NCBI RefSeq assembly: GCF_020567425.1
Contig: NZ_JAJCVJ010000002.1
Span: forward strand, 310,001 to 374,000
Direction of reading: 5' to 3'
Length of the DNA stretch: 64,000 nt
Origin: Salinirubrum litoreum
GTDB taxonomy: Archaea; Halobacteriota; Halobacteria; Halobacteriales; Haloferacaceae
Part shown: positions 30,197 through 38,821 of the stretch, piece after piece
Layout: each line of letters opens with the position of its first letter
Position numbering within the stretch: position 1 is the stretch's first letter
Program-made: the position numbers and the translations under genes
The notes under the pieces: model-generated
The model's input: the letters and a program-made list of their open reading frames with translations, nothing else
Databases searched by the model: none
What the model was told of the DNA's origin: nothing

Positions 30197-30913
30197 ATGA
30201 CCGGGCCGTGGCAGGACTGGGATCACATCCTGAAGGTCGATCCCGACAAGGACCTCGTGGAGGGGGAGACGTTCGCAGACGTGTGCCAGACCGGAACCGA
30301 CGCCATCGAGGTCGGCGGCACGACGGGCATGACCGTCGAGAACATGAGCGGCGTCATCGACGCCTGCGCCGAGTACGGCGTCCCCCTCTATCAGGAACCC
30401 TCGAATCCGGGCGTCGTCATCGACTCGCCGGCACTCGACGGCTACCTCATCCCGACCGTCTTCAACTCGACCGAGGCGTTCTGGATCACCGGCGCGCACA
30501 AGGAGTGGGTCCGGATCGAGAACGGGATGGACTGGGACCGCACCCACACCGAGGCGTACATCGTCCTCAACCCCGACTCCGCAGTCGCCGAGTACACCAG
30601 CGCCGACTGTGACCTCGCGCCCGACGACGTGGCCGCCTACGCCGCCGTCGCCGAGCGGATGTTCGGCCAGGAGATCGTCTACCTCGAATACTCCGGCACT
30701 TTCGGCGACAGCGAGACCGTCGCGGCCGCCAGCGACGCACTCGACGAGGCGACGCTGTTCTACGGCGGCGGCATCCACGACTACGACTCGGCCTACGAGA
30801 TGGGCCGGCACGCCGACACGGTCGTCGTCGGCGATCTGCTCCACGACGAGGGTGTCGAGGCGGTCCGGCAGACCGTCGAGGGCGTGAAGGACGCCCACGC
30901 CGACCGCGACTGA
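30197..30913 (+). CDS. geranylgeranylglyceryl phosphate synthase
   Basis: The product has 238 aa, a (beta/alpha)8 PcrB-type enzyme that joins geranylgeranyl diphosphate to sn-glycerol-1-phosphate, the first ether bond of archaeal membrane lipids. Visible signatures: start [14 protein letters not shown] (substrate-binding Asp), [20 protein letters not shown] and the phosphate-binding end [15 protein letters not shown] then [14 protein letters not shown]. Length is typical of the shorter archaeal group I enzymes. It is monocistronic, between the DUF7522-like gene and a zinc-ribbon microprotein. Confidence 0.93.
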   Translation: MTGPWQDWDHILKVDPDKDLVEGETFADVCQTGTDAIEVGGTTGMTVENMSGVIDACAEYGVPLYQEPSNPGVVIDSPALDGYLIPTVFNSTEAFWITGAHKEWVRIENGMDWDRTHTEAYIVLNPDSAVAEYTSADCDLAPDDVAAYAAVAERMFGQEIVYLEYSGTFGDSETVAAASDALDEATLFYGGGIHDYDSAYEMGRHADTVVVGDLLHDEGVEAVRQTVEGVKDAHADRD

Positions 30914-30968
30914 CGCGACTGACGCGACAGGTCGCCGGTCGCGTCGCCAGATGATCGACCGATCCCGT

Positions 30969-31151
30969 TCACTCGGAGAACTGCCGCAACACGTCCAGAT
31001 CGCGTTTCGTCCGGAGGAAATCCGCCGTGACGCCCGTCTCCTCGCAGTCCGGACACGCGAAGTCTTCCCGTGGTCCCGAAAGGTCGCGCGGGTCCAGTTC
31101 CCAGTCTCTCGTACACGCCGGACACAGCAGTTGCACCTGCGTCTCCTGCAT
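30969..31151 (-). CDS. 60-aa zinc-ribbon microprotein
   Basis: The product has 60 aa. Two C-x-x-C knuckles, [12 protein letters not shown] and [10 protein letters not shown], about 20 residues apart, form a zinc ribbon; the tail is [19 protein letters not shown]. It resembles the small DUF7836-type zinc-binding proteins of Halobacteria. It is convergent with GGGP synthase and divergent from dcd. Function unknown. Confidence 0.75.
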   Translation of the reverse strand: MQETQVQLLCPACTRDWELDPRDLSGPREDFACPDCEETGVTADFLRTKRDLDVLRQFSE

Positions 31152-31270
31152 ACCACCCGCTTGGGACGCCGGGGGGAACCGCTCGGTGCCGTCGTATCGC
31201 GGGGGTTTACGTCGGTTCGACCGCGACCCGGTCGCCGGCCCGGCACGTCAGGACTGCGCCGACCGGGAAC

Positions 31271-31276
31271 TTTTAC
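31271..31276 (+). promoter_or_regulatory. TATA-like box of dcd
   Basis: TTTTAC lies 25-30 bases before ATG 31301, supporting that start and a leaderless transcript. Confidence 0.55.
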
Positions 31277-31300
31277 ACCTCCGGCCACCCCGACTCGGGT

Positions 31301-31882
31301 ATGATCCTCTCCGACCGGGACCTGCTCGCCCGCCTGGAACGCGGCGACCTCGTCGTCGATCCACTCGACGACCCGGAGACCCAGATTCAACCGGCCAGCA
31401 TCGACCTCCGACTCGGCTCCCGCTTCCTGGAGTTCCGCCGGACGAACATCCCCTGTATCCACCCCGACAGCGAACGCGAGGTCGACGAGTACGTCACCGA
31501 GACGGTTGTCGACGGGGACGGCGAGTTCATCCTCCACCCCGGCGACTTCGTGCTCGGGACGACGAAAGAGCGGGTCGAGATCCCACCCGATCTGGTGGCG
31601 AACGTCGAAGGGCGGTCCTCCTTGGGTCGGCTCGCCGTGGTGGTGCACGCGACAGCCGGCTTCATCGATCCGGGGTTCCGTGGCAAGATCACGCTCGAAC
31701 TGTCGAACCTCGGCACTGCACCCGTGTCTTTGAAACCGGACACCCGCATCTCCCAACTCGTCTTCACGGAACTCTCCTCGCCGGCCGAACGCCCCTACGG
31801 TGCCGAACGCGGCTCGAAGTACCAGGACCAGGACGGGCCGCAGGCGTCCCGGATCCAGGACGATCCGGAGTTCGAACGATGA
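31301..31882 (+). CDS. dcd: dCTP deaminase
   Basis: The product has 193 aa, the usual length. It starts [19 protein letters not shown] and contains [32 protein letters not shown] and [11 protein letters not shown], the nucleotide-binding and catalytic (Arg/Glu) motifs of the dUTPase/Dcd superfamily. It converts dCTP to dUTP for dTMP synthesis; some archaeal members are bifunctional and also hydrolyse dUTP. The thiR gene follows 60 bases downstream. Confidence 0.95.
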   Translation: MILSDRDLLARLERGDLVVDPLDDPETQIQPASIDLRLGSRFLEFRRTNIPCIHPDSEREVDEYVTETVVDGDGEFILHPGDFVLGTTKERVEIPPDLVANVEGRSSLGRLAVVVHATAGFIDPGFRGKITLELSNLGTAPVSLKPDTRISQLVFTELSSPAERPYGAERGSKYQDQDGPQASRIQDDPEFER

Positions 31883-31898
31883 CGGCGACTGAACCCGC

Positions 31899-31946
31899 GA
31901 CGGTGATCGACCGATGACGGTCACAGGGACGGTGATCGACCGATGA
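31899..31946 (+). repeat. 29-bp tandem duplication at the thiR start
   Basis: GACGGTGATCGACCGATGA occurs at 31899-31917 and again at 31928-31946, a 29-bp tandem duplication. Each copy carries an ATG. The first opens only a 10-codon ORF; the second is the thiR start, so the duplication decoupled thiR from dcd or created a tiny leader ORF. Confidence 0.8.
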
Positions 31947-32854
31947 AGTTCGTCGAGGAGGTGGTCGTGGAGGAGTTCCTCCCGACGTTCCGGTCGATGC
32001 TCGCCGAGGCGCTACGGGAGCGCGGGTTCACCCAGCGTGAGGTCGCCGACGCCCTCGGGATCAGCCAGTCGGCTGTCTCGAAGTACGCCCACGGACAGGT
32101 CTCGCGCCGCGAGGAGTTTCTGGACGATCAACGCGTGCAGGACCTCGTGGAACGCATCGCCGACGGTCTCGCCTCGGGAGAGCTCTCGCCGGTCGGGGCC
32201 TTGGTCGAAGCCGAGGTGCTCGTCCGCCGACTGGAAGACGGCGACCTGCTCACCCGTCTCCACGAGGAGGCGATGCCCGAACTCGCCGAGTACGACGCGG
32301 ACTTCGCGGTCCACGACCCCGACAGCCGGGTCCGGACCACGGAACAGGTGCTCGCGTCGGTCCGGCGCGGTCTCCGGACCCTGACGAGCGCCTCGGGGTT
32401 CGCCGGCCTGATACCGAACGTCGGGTCGAACCTCGTCGAGTGTCTCCCCGAAGCGGGCGACATCGGTGACGTGGCGGGCGTCCCCGGCAGAATCTTCGAC
32501 GTGAAGGGACGAGCGACCGTCCCCGGAGATCCGGAGTTCGGCGTCAGCGAACACGTCGCGGGCGTCCTCCTGTCGGCCCGCGAGGCCGGCCTCGACGTGC
32601 GGGCGGCCGTCAACCTCCGGTACGACCCGGTGTTGATCGACGACCTCGACGCGGCGGGCTACCAGACCGTCGAGTTCGACCCCGACGCGCCGACCGACCC
32701 GGTTCGGGCGGCACTCGCGGAGGCGGTCGACGCGGAGGATCCGCCGGCGACCGTCGTCGTCTACCAGTCCGGCGGCTACGGTATCGAACCGATCACCTAC
32801 GTCCTCGGCCCGGACGCCGCGACCGTCGCCGGGGTCGTCCGCGACCTGCTATGA
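31943..32854 (+). CDS. thiR: ThiR, thiamine-responsive HTH repressor with ThiN ligand domain
   Basis: The product has 303 aa. An N-terminal HTH (FTQREVADALGISQSAVSKYAHG, residues 29-51) is joined through a helical linker to a C-terminal thiamine-phosphate-synthase (ThiN-like) domain that begins near residue 140 and ends YQSGGYGIEPITYVLGPDA. In archaeal ThiR the ThiN domain senses thiamine phosphate and the HTH represses thiamine genes. No thi genes are in this window, so it acts in trans. It overlaps the following methyltransferase gene by 4 bases. Confidence 0.82.
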   Translation: MKFVEEVVVEEFLPTFRSMLAEALRERGFTQREVADALGISQSAVSKYAHGQVSRREEFLDDQRVQDLVERIADGLASGELSPVGALVEAEVLVRRLEDGDLLTRLHEEAMPELAEYDADFAVHDPDSRVRTTEQVLASVRRGLRTLTSASGFAGLIPNVGSNLVECLPEAGDIGDVAGVPGRIFDVKGRATVPGDPEFGVSEHVAGVLLSAREAGLDVRAAVNLRYDPVLIDDLDAAGYQTVEFDPDAPTDPVRAALAEAVDAEDPPATVVVYQSGGYGIEPITYVLGPDAATVAGVVRDLL

Positions 32855-33582
32855 CCGACCGCGCCGGGGAGTCCGACCCCGCCGACCGCTCGGCCGAGAC
32901 AGTCCCGGACGGCGTCACGGCGACCCAGCAGTTCTACACGCGGTGGGCCGGCCTCTACGACGCACTCGCCACGCGAACGCCCGGTATCGGGAGCCTCCGA
33001 GCGCGGGCCGCCGACCGACTCGCGCCCGACCGCGGCGACACCGTGGTCGAGATGGGCTGTGGCACCGGGGCGAACCTCTCGCACCTCCGGGAGCGTGTCG
33101 GTCCCGAGGGGACCGTGATCGGCGTGGACTTCACCCCGGGGATGGTGGCGACCGCCACACAGCGCGTCCGCAGCGAGGGCTGGGCTAACGTCCACGTCGT
33201 CCGGGGAGACGCGACCCGCCCTCCGCTCTCGGCGGGCGACGCCGACGCCCTGCTGTCGAGTTTCGTCGTCGGGATGCTCGGCGACCCCGCGTCGGCGGTC
33301 GCCGACTGGACCGACCTCGTCGGGGAGCACGGACGCGTCGCCCTCCTCGACCTCGCGCGGAGTACGCGAACCGTCGGCGCGCCACTGAACGCCGTCTTCC
33401 GGGCGTTCGTCCTCGCGTCGTCGCCGCCGGGCACCAGTGAACGTCACGGTGGCTCGCCGGGCGGCGTACTGGACCGCCGGGTCGCGAGCGCCCACCGGAC
33501 GCTGTTCGACCACTGTTCCGACGTCGAGCACTCGACGCACGCACTCGGGTTCGTGCGACTGAGCAGTGGAACCGTCGAGTGA
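32851..33582 (+). CDS. SAM-dependent methyltransferase (UbiE/MenG-like)
   Basis: The product has 243 aa with a class I methyltransferase fold. Motif I is VVEMGCGTGANLSHL, with GVDFTPGMVATA as motif II and VHVVRGDATRPPLS as motif III. The N terminus TQQFYTRWAGLYDALA resembles the start of quinone/phospholipid methyltransferases. The substrate cannot be told. Its ATG overlaps the thiR stop, so the two are co-expressed. Confidence 0.8.
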   Translation: MTDRAGESDPADRSAETVPDGVTATQQFYTRWAGLYDALATRTPGIGSLRARAADRLAPDRGDTVVEMGCGTGANLSHLRERVGPEGTVIGVDFTPGMVATATQRVRSEGWANVHVVRGDATRPPLSAGDADALLSSFVVGMLGDPASAVADWTDLVGEHGRVALLDLARSTRTVGAPLNAVFRAFVLASSPPGTSERHGGSPGGVLDRRVASAHRTLFDHCSDVEHSTHALGFVRLSSGTVE

Positions 33583-33630
33583 CACGCCCGGCCGAGTGGC
33601 TGATCGGTGAGACGAGGCGAGCGCGGTGGC

Positions 33631-34842
33631 TCAGTCCCGGCCGACGACTCGGCGGAGGCGCCGACCGACACCCCGGAGTTCGACGCCGATCCAGCCGAGC
33701 AGCAGAAGCAGGGCCAGCGTCGGTCGCGGCGGGACCCACGCGAGCAGTGCGAGCGAGTCGGACTCGCCGCCGTTCGCCTCCCCGGGTGGTGCGACGAGGC
33801 CGCTGTCCAGCGGCGGGCCACCGGGTTCGTCGCCGAAGGACTGGCGTTCCGCGTCGTACGGGTGGAGTCGCCGCTGGCGCTCCCAGACGATCTCCCCGTC
33901 CGGCGTGACTTCGAGGACGCGCTGGCCACCCGAATCGACGATCAGCGTGTTCCCGTTCGGGAGGCGGTCGGCGTCGCGCGGCCACGAGAGGTTGCCGGCG
34001 TAGGTCCACGTCGCCCGCCAGTCGCCGCCTGTTCTGTGGTACTCGATCACGCGGTCGTTCTCGGAGTCCGCGACGAGTACCCTCGGGCCGCCGGCGCTCC
34101 GGTTCGTGAGGAGGGTCGGGTTGTGCTGACGTTCGAGCGTCGCGTGGTCGCCTTGTCCCCCGAGGACCCACTCGGTCTCCTTCGTGGAGCGGTTCACCAC
34201 CAGCACCCGGTCGAAGTTCCGCGGCGAGAGCAGGTACGCCGAGCCGTTTCGGATCGCGTCAACGTCGTTCAGGTGCGTGAAGTCGCCGGCCACGCCGTTC
34301 TGCTCGCGGTCGTAGTGAGCGTCGAAGCGGTACTCCCAGCCGACTGCGCCGGTGCCGGGGTTGATCTCGACGACGCGGGAGTCGTCTTTGTCGGCGACGA
34401 CCCAGTCGCCGGAGGGAAGCGCGTCCACGTCGTGGGTGTCCCAGGGAATCTGCACCCGCCGGACCACGCGGTTCTCGCGCCAGTCGATCTCGATGGCCCA
34501 CTGGCCGGAGTAGACGCCGCCGGCGGAGACGAGCAGGTGCGACTCGTTCAGTGGGTCCACGTCGTAGTAGTGGTTGTACCGGTCGTGTGTCCAGAGCCGT
34601 TCCCCTGTCGCCGTGTCGACCGCGACGAGTTCCCCGCCGCCGAGGCCGCGCCAGTGGCCCTGTGTCGTTATCCAGGTGATGCTGTCGGCGTCGGTCGCGG
34701 TCGTAGGCTGGGGTCCGGTCGCGGAGTCGGCACCGCTCGGCGACAGGTCGCCGAGCGTCGTCGGCACGTCGGCCGGCGTCGGCACCGGGACGAACACCAC
34801 CGCGAGGATCGCTGCGACGACGAGGAGGCGTCGTCGCCACAT
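33631..34842 (-). CDS. membrane-anchored beta-propeller protein (arylsulfotransferase-like)
   Basis: The product has 403 aa. It has an N-terminal signal/anchor, then beta-propeller repeats with the ASST-type patterns (GELVAVDTATGERLWTHDRY, HDVDALPSGDWVVADKDDSR, DADRLPNGNTLIVDSGGQRV), followed by one C-terminal helix (LALLLLLGWIGVELRG) and a basic tail. The pattern NxP/DxDxLPNGNTL is seen in aryl-sulfate sulfotransferase-like proteins, which in archaea are mostly uncharacterised surface proteins. The ORF starts 4 bases after the moxR stop, so the two form a unit; MoxR chaperones often mature such partners. Confidence 0.75.
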   Translation of the reverse strand: MWRRRLLVVAAILAVVFVPVPTPADVPTTLGDLSPSGADSATGPQPTTATDADSITWITTQGHWRGLGGGELVAVDTATGERLWTHDRYNHYYDVDPLNESHLLVSAGGVYSGQWAIEIDWRENRVVRRVQIPWDTHDVDALPSGDWVVADKDDSRVVEINPGTGAVGWEYRFDAHYDREQNGVAGDFTHLNDVDAIRNGSAYLLSPRNFDRVLVVNRSTKETEWVLGGQGDHATLERQHNPTLLTNRSAGGPRVLVADSENDRVIEYHRTGGDWRATWTYAGNLSWPRDADRLPNGNTLIVDSGGQRVLEVTPDGEIVWERQRRLHPYDAERQSFGDEPGGPPLDSGLVAPPGEANGGESDSLALLAWVPPRPTLALLLLLGWIGVELRGVGRRLRRVVGRD

Positions 34843-34846
34843 CGGG

Positions 34847-37585
34847 TTACTCGACGGTCGGCACGTCGACCTGGGATAACACGTCGGCGATCACGTCGGC
34901 CTTGTCCACGTCGTTCACCTGCGCGTCCGGCGTCAGGACGAGGCGGTGTGCGAGCACCGAGGCGGCGATCGTCTTGATGTCGTCGGGCGTCACGTACGCT
35001 CGGCCCTGCAGGACGGCCTGCGCGCGTGTCGCCTCGAACAGGCGCTGGGTCCCGCGCGGGGAGACCCCGACCGAGACGCGCCGGTCCTGCCGGGTCGCGT
35101 GGGTCAACTCGGCCATGTACGACAGCAGGTCGTCCTCGACGCGGACGGACTCGGGGGCCTCTCTGATCCCGACGACCGAGTCGCGGTCGAGCACGGGTTC
35201 GACGCTCGGCGACTGGGTACTCCGCCCGGCGCGCCGCCGGAGGAGTTCGGTCTCGCCCTCCAGTCCGGGGTAGCCGATCTTCGTCTTGATGACGAATCTG
35301 TCCACCTGTGCTTCGGGGAGGGGGAACGTGTTGTGGTTGATCCCACACGCGCCGAATCCGGCGACGTAGTTGTGCGTTCGTGGGACGGAGAGTCCGACGA
35401 CCGTTCCCTCGTACGGTTCCGACTCGATCTCGGTGATCCGGTCGTAGAACACGTCATTGTCCGTCAGGTCTTCGAGGTATGACAGGAGTGTCTCGGCTTT
35501 CTCCACGCGTTGACGGTACGTCTCTGCGACGTACTCCACTGCCTCGTCAGGTGCTGTCTCTCCCTGATACGCCTGCCAGACCCGGTGTTTCGTCAGTTCG
35601 GTCTCGTCTACCACGTCGGTCATCGAGAGTCCACACTGCTTGGCTGTCTCGCCGAGGTCGGTCCGGGCGGCGTCGGTCACAGTCGCCACCTGTCGTTGTG
35701 CGAGTTCCGCCTGTATATCCTCGGTGAACGACGTGATCGACGACTCCTGGACTCTGGGACGGCCACTGCCGAGGTTCTTGTAGGCGTTGTACCAGTCGCG
35801 GTCGCTCATGTCGCCCGCGTATTCGATTCCGAGAAGTTCGACGATCCGTTCGAGTTGGTTCCGGTCGACCGGGAGAGACCGATGGACCGAGTCGAACTCC
35901 GAGAGGTCGGGTTCCTCACCGGGCCACGTGAACTCCTCAACGAACGTCCGGAGGTCTTCACCCTGAATCTTGATTCGGTGGACGCGCTCCTCGTCGACGA
36001 TCCATGGTCGGATGCCGAACTGGAGGAGGAGATGCGCGATCAGGTTCGTCGTCTCTCGATCTTTCTGGGTGAACGTGATCCGGCGTTGGTCGGTGTCGAA
36101 GTGGGACTCGGTCAGCACGAACACGTCGAGGAACGCCCGCTGGAAGGCCTCCGGCGCGTCGAGCAGTCGCGTGGGATTCCGGAGATCGTATCGTGCATCG
36201 AGATACTCGACGAGCGGTTTCGAGTCGATTGCCGCCTCACGCCCCCCGTGAATCTCACGAGTGCGCACCTCGAAGCCGAGTTTCTCCCCCAGATCGGTCC
36301 AGCGGTCGAACGCATCTGGGTGGTTCTTCTGGTAGATCTTCACCGAGGTCTCGTCGTAGCTCCCGTCCGAGAGAACGAACCCGACGAAGAACCCAGCCTC
36401 CTCGTCCGAAAGTTCGTCCACGAACCGGCTGATCCCGTGTGTCTCGATGCAGTCGGCCAGAGTGATCTCTTCCGTACGAAGCGCGTCGGCGATCTGCACG
36501 CCGACCGCCGTGTCGGCACCTTGGAGATAGTTCAACACACGGTCGTAGGTCGCATCGACACGCTCCGTCAGGGCCGTCTTCGACAGTCCGGCGGCGATCC
36601 GAAGGGTATCGAGATCGTCTGCCGAGAGGTCGGTGTCACCCTCCCGTTCCGCGTGGAGTCGGTCCCGAAGCCGCTCGATCCGGTCGCGCCGGAGTACGTC
36701 GAACTGATCGTCGAGTTCGTCGAGTACCGCGTCGTGGCTCGGGAACGGAGTGGAATCGACCCGAAGGCGGTCGGGCGCGACGAGTGAGTCGTCAACCGCG
36801 AGGTCGTCTGCCTCGATCCACTCCATTCGACCGTCACGGTTGACGAGGAACGGGTGGTTACCGGAGACGGTGATCTCGCGCCCGGTCTTCGTTCGGACCG
36901 TGTGGATCGCCCCCTCGTAGTCGGTCTCGTAGACGAGACAGGGCTGTTGGCTGAGGCTCCCGTCCGGCTGGAGGGTCTGTGTCGTCGCGTCGAAGTCGTA
37001 CAGCTTCGTGTCGTCGGTTTCGACGAGCAACTCTCCTTCCGATTTTGCGTGGGCGAGTGCGTCGCCGGCGCGCCACAGCTCGCCGTTCATGTAGACTGTC
37101 TCGTCCGGGTGCAGACTCCCCTCCTGGTCGACAGGGTTCTGTGTCGCAATGACGAAGAACGGTTTGGGAAGTTCACGCGTCTCGCCGTCCACGGTTACTT
37201 GTCCTTCCTCCATCGCTTCCAAGAGCGCGGCCTGCGTCTTCGGCGGCGCGCGGTTGATCTCGTCGGCCAGCACGACGTTGGCGAAGATGGGACCTTCGGA
37301 GAACTCGAAGGAGCGGTCGCGTTCGTTGAAGACGTTCGTCCCGGTCACGTCCGACGGGAGGAGGTCGGGCGTGAACTGGATGCGCGAGAAGGAGAGTCCG
37401 AGCGCGGTGGCGAAACTGCGGGCGGTGAGGGTCTTCCCGGTGCCCGGCACGTCTTCGAGCAGGACGTGGCCGCGGGCCAGCACGGAGACCATGATGCGGT
37501 CGAAGAAGGCGGGGTCGGCGATGACGGCGTCGTCGATGGTGTCCAGCACCCGACGACACGCCTCGCTCGCTTCGGCGGAGTCCAT
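34847..37585 (-). CDS. MoxR-family AAA+ ATPase interrupted by an intein
   Basis: The precursor has 912 aa from ATG 37585, chosen because ACATAAGTT lies about 27 bases upstream; a longer frame to 37663 exists. Walker A is EDVPGTGKT (residues 44-52), Walker B NVVLADEINRAPPKTQ, sensor 1 FVIATQNPVDQEG. The extein breaks there and resumes with T-FPLPEAQVDRF, so the intein sits in the conserved Q-E-G-T-F-P-L-P motif. The mature ATPase is about 316 aa, the normal MoxR size. MoxR proteins are chaperones, often for metalloenzyme or VWA partners; here the neighbour is a beta-propeller membrane protein. Confidence 0.93.
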   Translation of the reverse strand: MDSAEASEACRRVLDTIDDAVIADPAFFDRIMVSVLARGHVLLEDVPGTGKTLTARSFATALGLSFSRIQFTPDLLPSDVTGTNVFNERDRSFEFSEGPIFANVVLADEINRAPPKTQAALLEAMEEGQVTVDGETRELPKPFFVIATQNPVDQEGSLHPDETVYMNGELWRAGDALAHAKSEGELLVETDDTKLYDFDATTQTLQPDGSLSQQPCLVYETDYEGAIHTVRTKTGREITVSGNHPFLVNRDGRMEWIEADDLAVDDSLVAPDRLRVDSTPFPSHDAVLDELDDQFDVLRRDRIERLRDRLHAEREGDTDLSADDLDTLRIAAGLSKTALTERVDATYDRVLNYLQGADTAVGVQIADALRTEEITLADCIETHGISRFVDELSDEEAGFFVGFVLSDGSYDETSVKIYQKNHPDAFDRWTDLGEKLGFEVRTREIHGGREAAIDSKPLVEYLDARYDLRNPTRLLDAPEAFQRAFLDVFVLTESHFDTDQRRITFTQKDRETTNLIAHLLLQFGIRPWIVDEERVHRIKIQGEDLRTFVEEFTWPGEEPDLSEFDSVHRSLPVDRNQLERIVELLGIEYAGDMSDRDWYNAYKNLGSGRPRVQESSITSFTEDIQAELAQRQVATVTDAARTDLGETAKQCGLSMTDVVDETELTKHRVWQAYQGETAPDEAVEYVAETYRQRVEKAETLLSYLEDLTDNDVFYDRITEIESEPYEGTVVGLSVPRTHNYVAGFGACGINHNTFPLPEAQVDRFVIKTKIGYPGLEGETELLRRRAGRSTQSPSVEPVLDRDSVVGIREAPESVRVEDDLLSYMAELTHATRQDRRVSVGVSPRGTQRLFEATRAQAVLQGRAYVTPDDIKTIAASVLAHRLVLTPDAQVNDVDKADVIADVLSQVDVPTVE
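35330..37117 (-). other. MoxR intein (596 aa) with Ser1, LAGLIDADG-like and HTH segments
   Basis: Residues 157-752 of the precursor. The start S-LHPDETVYMNGELWRAG uses Ser as residue 1, block B is GREITVSGNHPFLVN, and the end is NYVAGFGACGINHN followed by extein Thr. First endonuclease motif: AGFFVGFVLSDGSYDE, acidic residue kept. The second, AFLDVFVLTESHFD, is degenerate, so homing activity may be reduced. HTH-like segments occur before (LDTLRIAAGLSKTALTERVD) and after (ETAKQCGLSMTDVVDETELT) the motifs. The base composition is lower in GC than the exteins. Confidence 0.9.
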
Positions 37586-37607
37586 GTGGTCGTCGGCGGG
37601 CGGGCCG

Positions 37608-37616
37608 AACTTATGT
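37608..37616 (-). promoter_or_regulatory. TATA-like box of moxR
   Basis: On the minus strand ACATAAGTT lies 23-31 bases before ATG 37585. It supports this start against the upstream in-frame ATG at 37663. Confidence 0.6.
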
Positions 37617-37719
37617 GTCCCGGTCCCGTATGCCACGTCGGGGTCGGGCGTCGAACCACGCACCGCCCTCGTCGCGAATCGAAACGGATTAAACGCCAGC
37701 GGTCGCTACGACAATACGA

Positions 37720-37804
37720 GCCGAGGTAGCCTAGCCCGGCCAAGGCGGTTGCTTCGAGAGCAACTGTCCGTCAGGACACAGGAGTTCAAATCTCCTCCTC
37801 GGCG
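37720..37804 (+). tRNA. tRNA-Ser(CGA)
   Basis: 85 nt, type II. Acceptor GCCGAGG pairs with CCTCGGC, discriminator G. Anticodon stem GTTGC/GCAAC encloses loop TTCGAGA with anticodon CGA (reads UCG). The long variable arm TGTCCGTCAGGACAC is typical of serine tRNAs. The T arm is AGGAG-TTCAAAT-CTCCT. No intron and no encoded CCA. Confidence 0.95.
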
Positions 37805-37825
37805 CTTCTACGGTCTCTACTCGGT

Positions 37826-37960
37826 GTCGAGCCGTGGCTCTCGGGTGGATAACACGGCCGAGGAGTCGGTGCCGAGCCGTGACGCTCGGATGGGTAACAC
37901 GGCCGAGGAGTCGGTGCCGAGCCGTGACGCTCGGATGGGTAACACGGCCGAGGACACGGT
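37826..37960 (+). repeat. three 45-bp direct repeats downstream of tRNA-Ser
   Basis: Units at 37826-37870, 37871-37915 and 37916-37960. Copies 2 and 3 agree along GCCGAGCCGTGACGCTCGGA, TGGGTAACACGG and CCGAGGA; copy 1 is diverged. Each unit contains the imperfect palindrome CCGAGCCGTGACGCTCGG. The unit length is a multiple of three and all frames stay open, but no gene is evident. It begins 22 bases after the tRNA. Confidence 0.85.
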
Positions 37961-38182
37961 CGAATTGGGTCGCGGTGAGAACTCGGTCGCATCGGTCGCG
38001 GCCGACGGCCGGTGAGAGCCCCCGGCCGTTCAGTCAGCGTCGCAGTCGAGACGCCGGCGGAGCCACCGGAGGAATCGCCCCGGCGAGACTGTCAACGGGA
38101 AAATTGGATCGAAGTCGTAGCAGAAACGGGAAAAAGTGACCGAACGATTCGATTCGACGACTCGATCTGTTCTACCACCAAG

Positions 38183-38190
38183 CATATATA
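38183..38190 (+). promoter_or_regulatory. TATA-like box CATATATA
   Basis: The box lies 25-32 bases before ATG 38215, which sets that start for the zinc-finger microprotein rather than the ATG at 38206. Confidence 0.65.
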
Positions 38191-38214
38191 GTGGTATGAC
38201 ATACCATGACGTGT

Positions 38215-38394
38215 ATGGCATCAGCACCGAGCGCTGACGACGAACTCTTCGACCAGTTTCTCACCGACCGTGGTCACGAGACCGAACCGACACGGTGGGA
38301 GCGAAGCTACAACAAGCTCCAGTGTCCGGACTGTGGGGGGCTTCACGAGGAGTCCGCAGTAGAGTGTTCGGTGTGCGGCTGGCGACCTAACTGA
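38215..38394 (+). CDS. 59-aa zinc-finger microprotein (HVO_0416-like)
   Basis: The product has 59 aa. An N-terminal helix (ADDELFDQFLTDRGHETEP) leads to WERSYNKLQCPDCGGLH and CSVCGWRPN at the C terminus, one zinc finger with two C-P/S-x-C-G knuckles. The layout matches a conserved family of Halobacteria microproteins typified by HVO_0416. Transcribed alone from a strong TATA-like box. Function unknown. Confidence 0.75.
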   Translation: MASAPSADDELFDQFLTDRGHETEPTRWERSYNKLQCPDCGGLHEESAVECSVCGWRPN

Positions 38395-38566
38395 CCGGCC
38401 GCCCCGGCGAGTCGAATCGCGGAGGAAACACGCCGTTTTCGTGATACCACCGATCACACACCGACGAACGTGAGACGTGTGACCGGTGTGCCGGCGTCGC
38501 GTGGTCGAATCTTCGATATTCCGATAGAACTATATGCAATTATTTGCCTATTTTTATAGGCGAAAG

Positions 38567-38725
38567 ATGCCCGAGTGTCAGAACTGCGGTTCCTTCGTGA
38601 CTGCGGATTACGTGCGAGTGTTCACCCCCGACGGGGTCGAGGACCCTCGTGTCTGTCCGCGCTGTGAGGACAAGATTCGTGACGGTGCCGACGTGCGGGA
38701 AGCGCGTTCCCCGCGCCGCACCTGA
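38567..38725 (+). CDS. 52-aa zinc-finger microprotein (DUF7563-like)
   Basis: The product has 52 aa. MPECQNCGSFVTADYVRVF, then GVEDPRVCPRCEDKIRDG: two C-x-x-C knuckles of a treble-clef or ribbon zinc finger, basic C-terminal tail. It matches the DUF7563 family of Halobacteria. I took ATG 38567, where the protein family starts; upstream codons to 38534 are AT-rich promoter sequence (TTTTTATA at about 38551). Confidence 0.75.
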   Translation: MPECQNCGSFVTADYVRVFTPDGVEDPRVCPRCEDKIRDGADVREARSPRRT

Positions 38726-38790
38726 ACTGGTACCACCCCGGCGTCCCCGCGACCGGGCCTCCTCCGTCGCCGACACGACGAGCCACGCCG

Positions 38791-38796
38791 TTTATC
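38791..38796 (+). promoter_or_regulatory. TATA-like box of the helicase gene
   Basis: TTTATC lies 26-31 bases before ATG 38822, fitting a leaderless transcript. Confidence 0.55.
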
Positions 38797-38821
38797 ACCC
38801 AGTAGGGCGTGAACCCCCACA

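Noticed and set aside
37149-38015. 288-aa plus-strand frame over the moxR start, tRNA-Ser and the 45-bp repeats
   Set aside because: It is antisense to moxR and passes through a tRNA gene; it is kept open by composition and the repeat length of 45.
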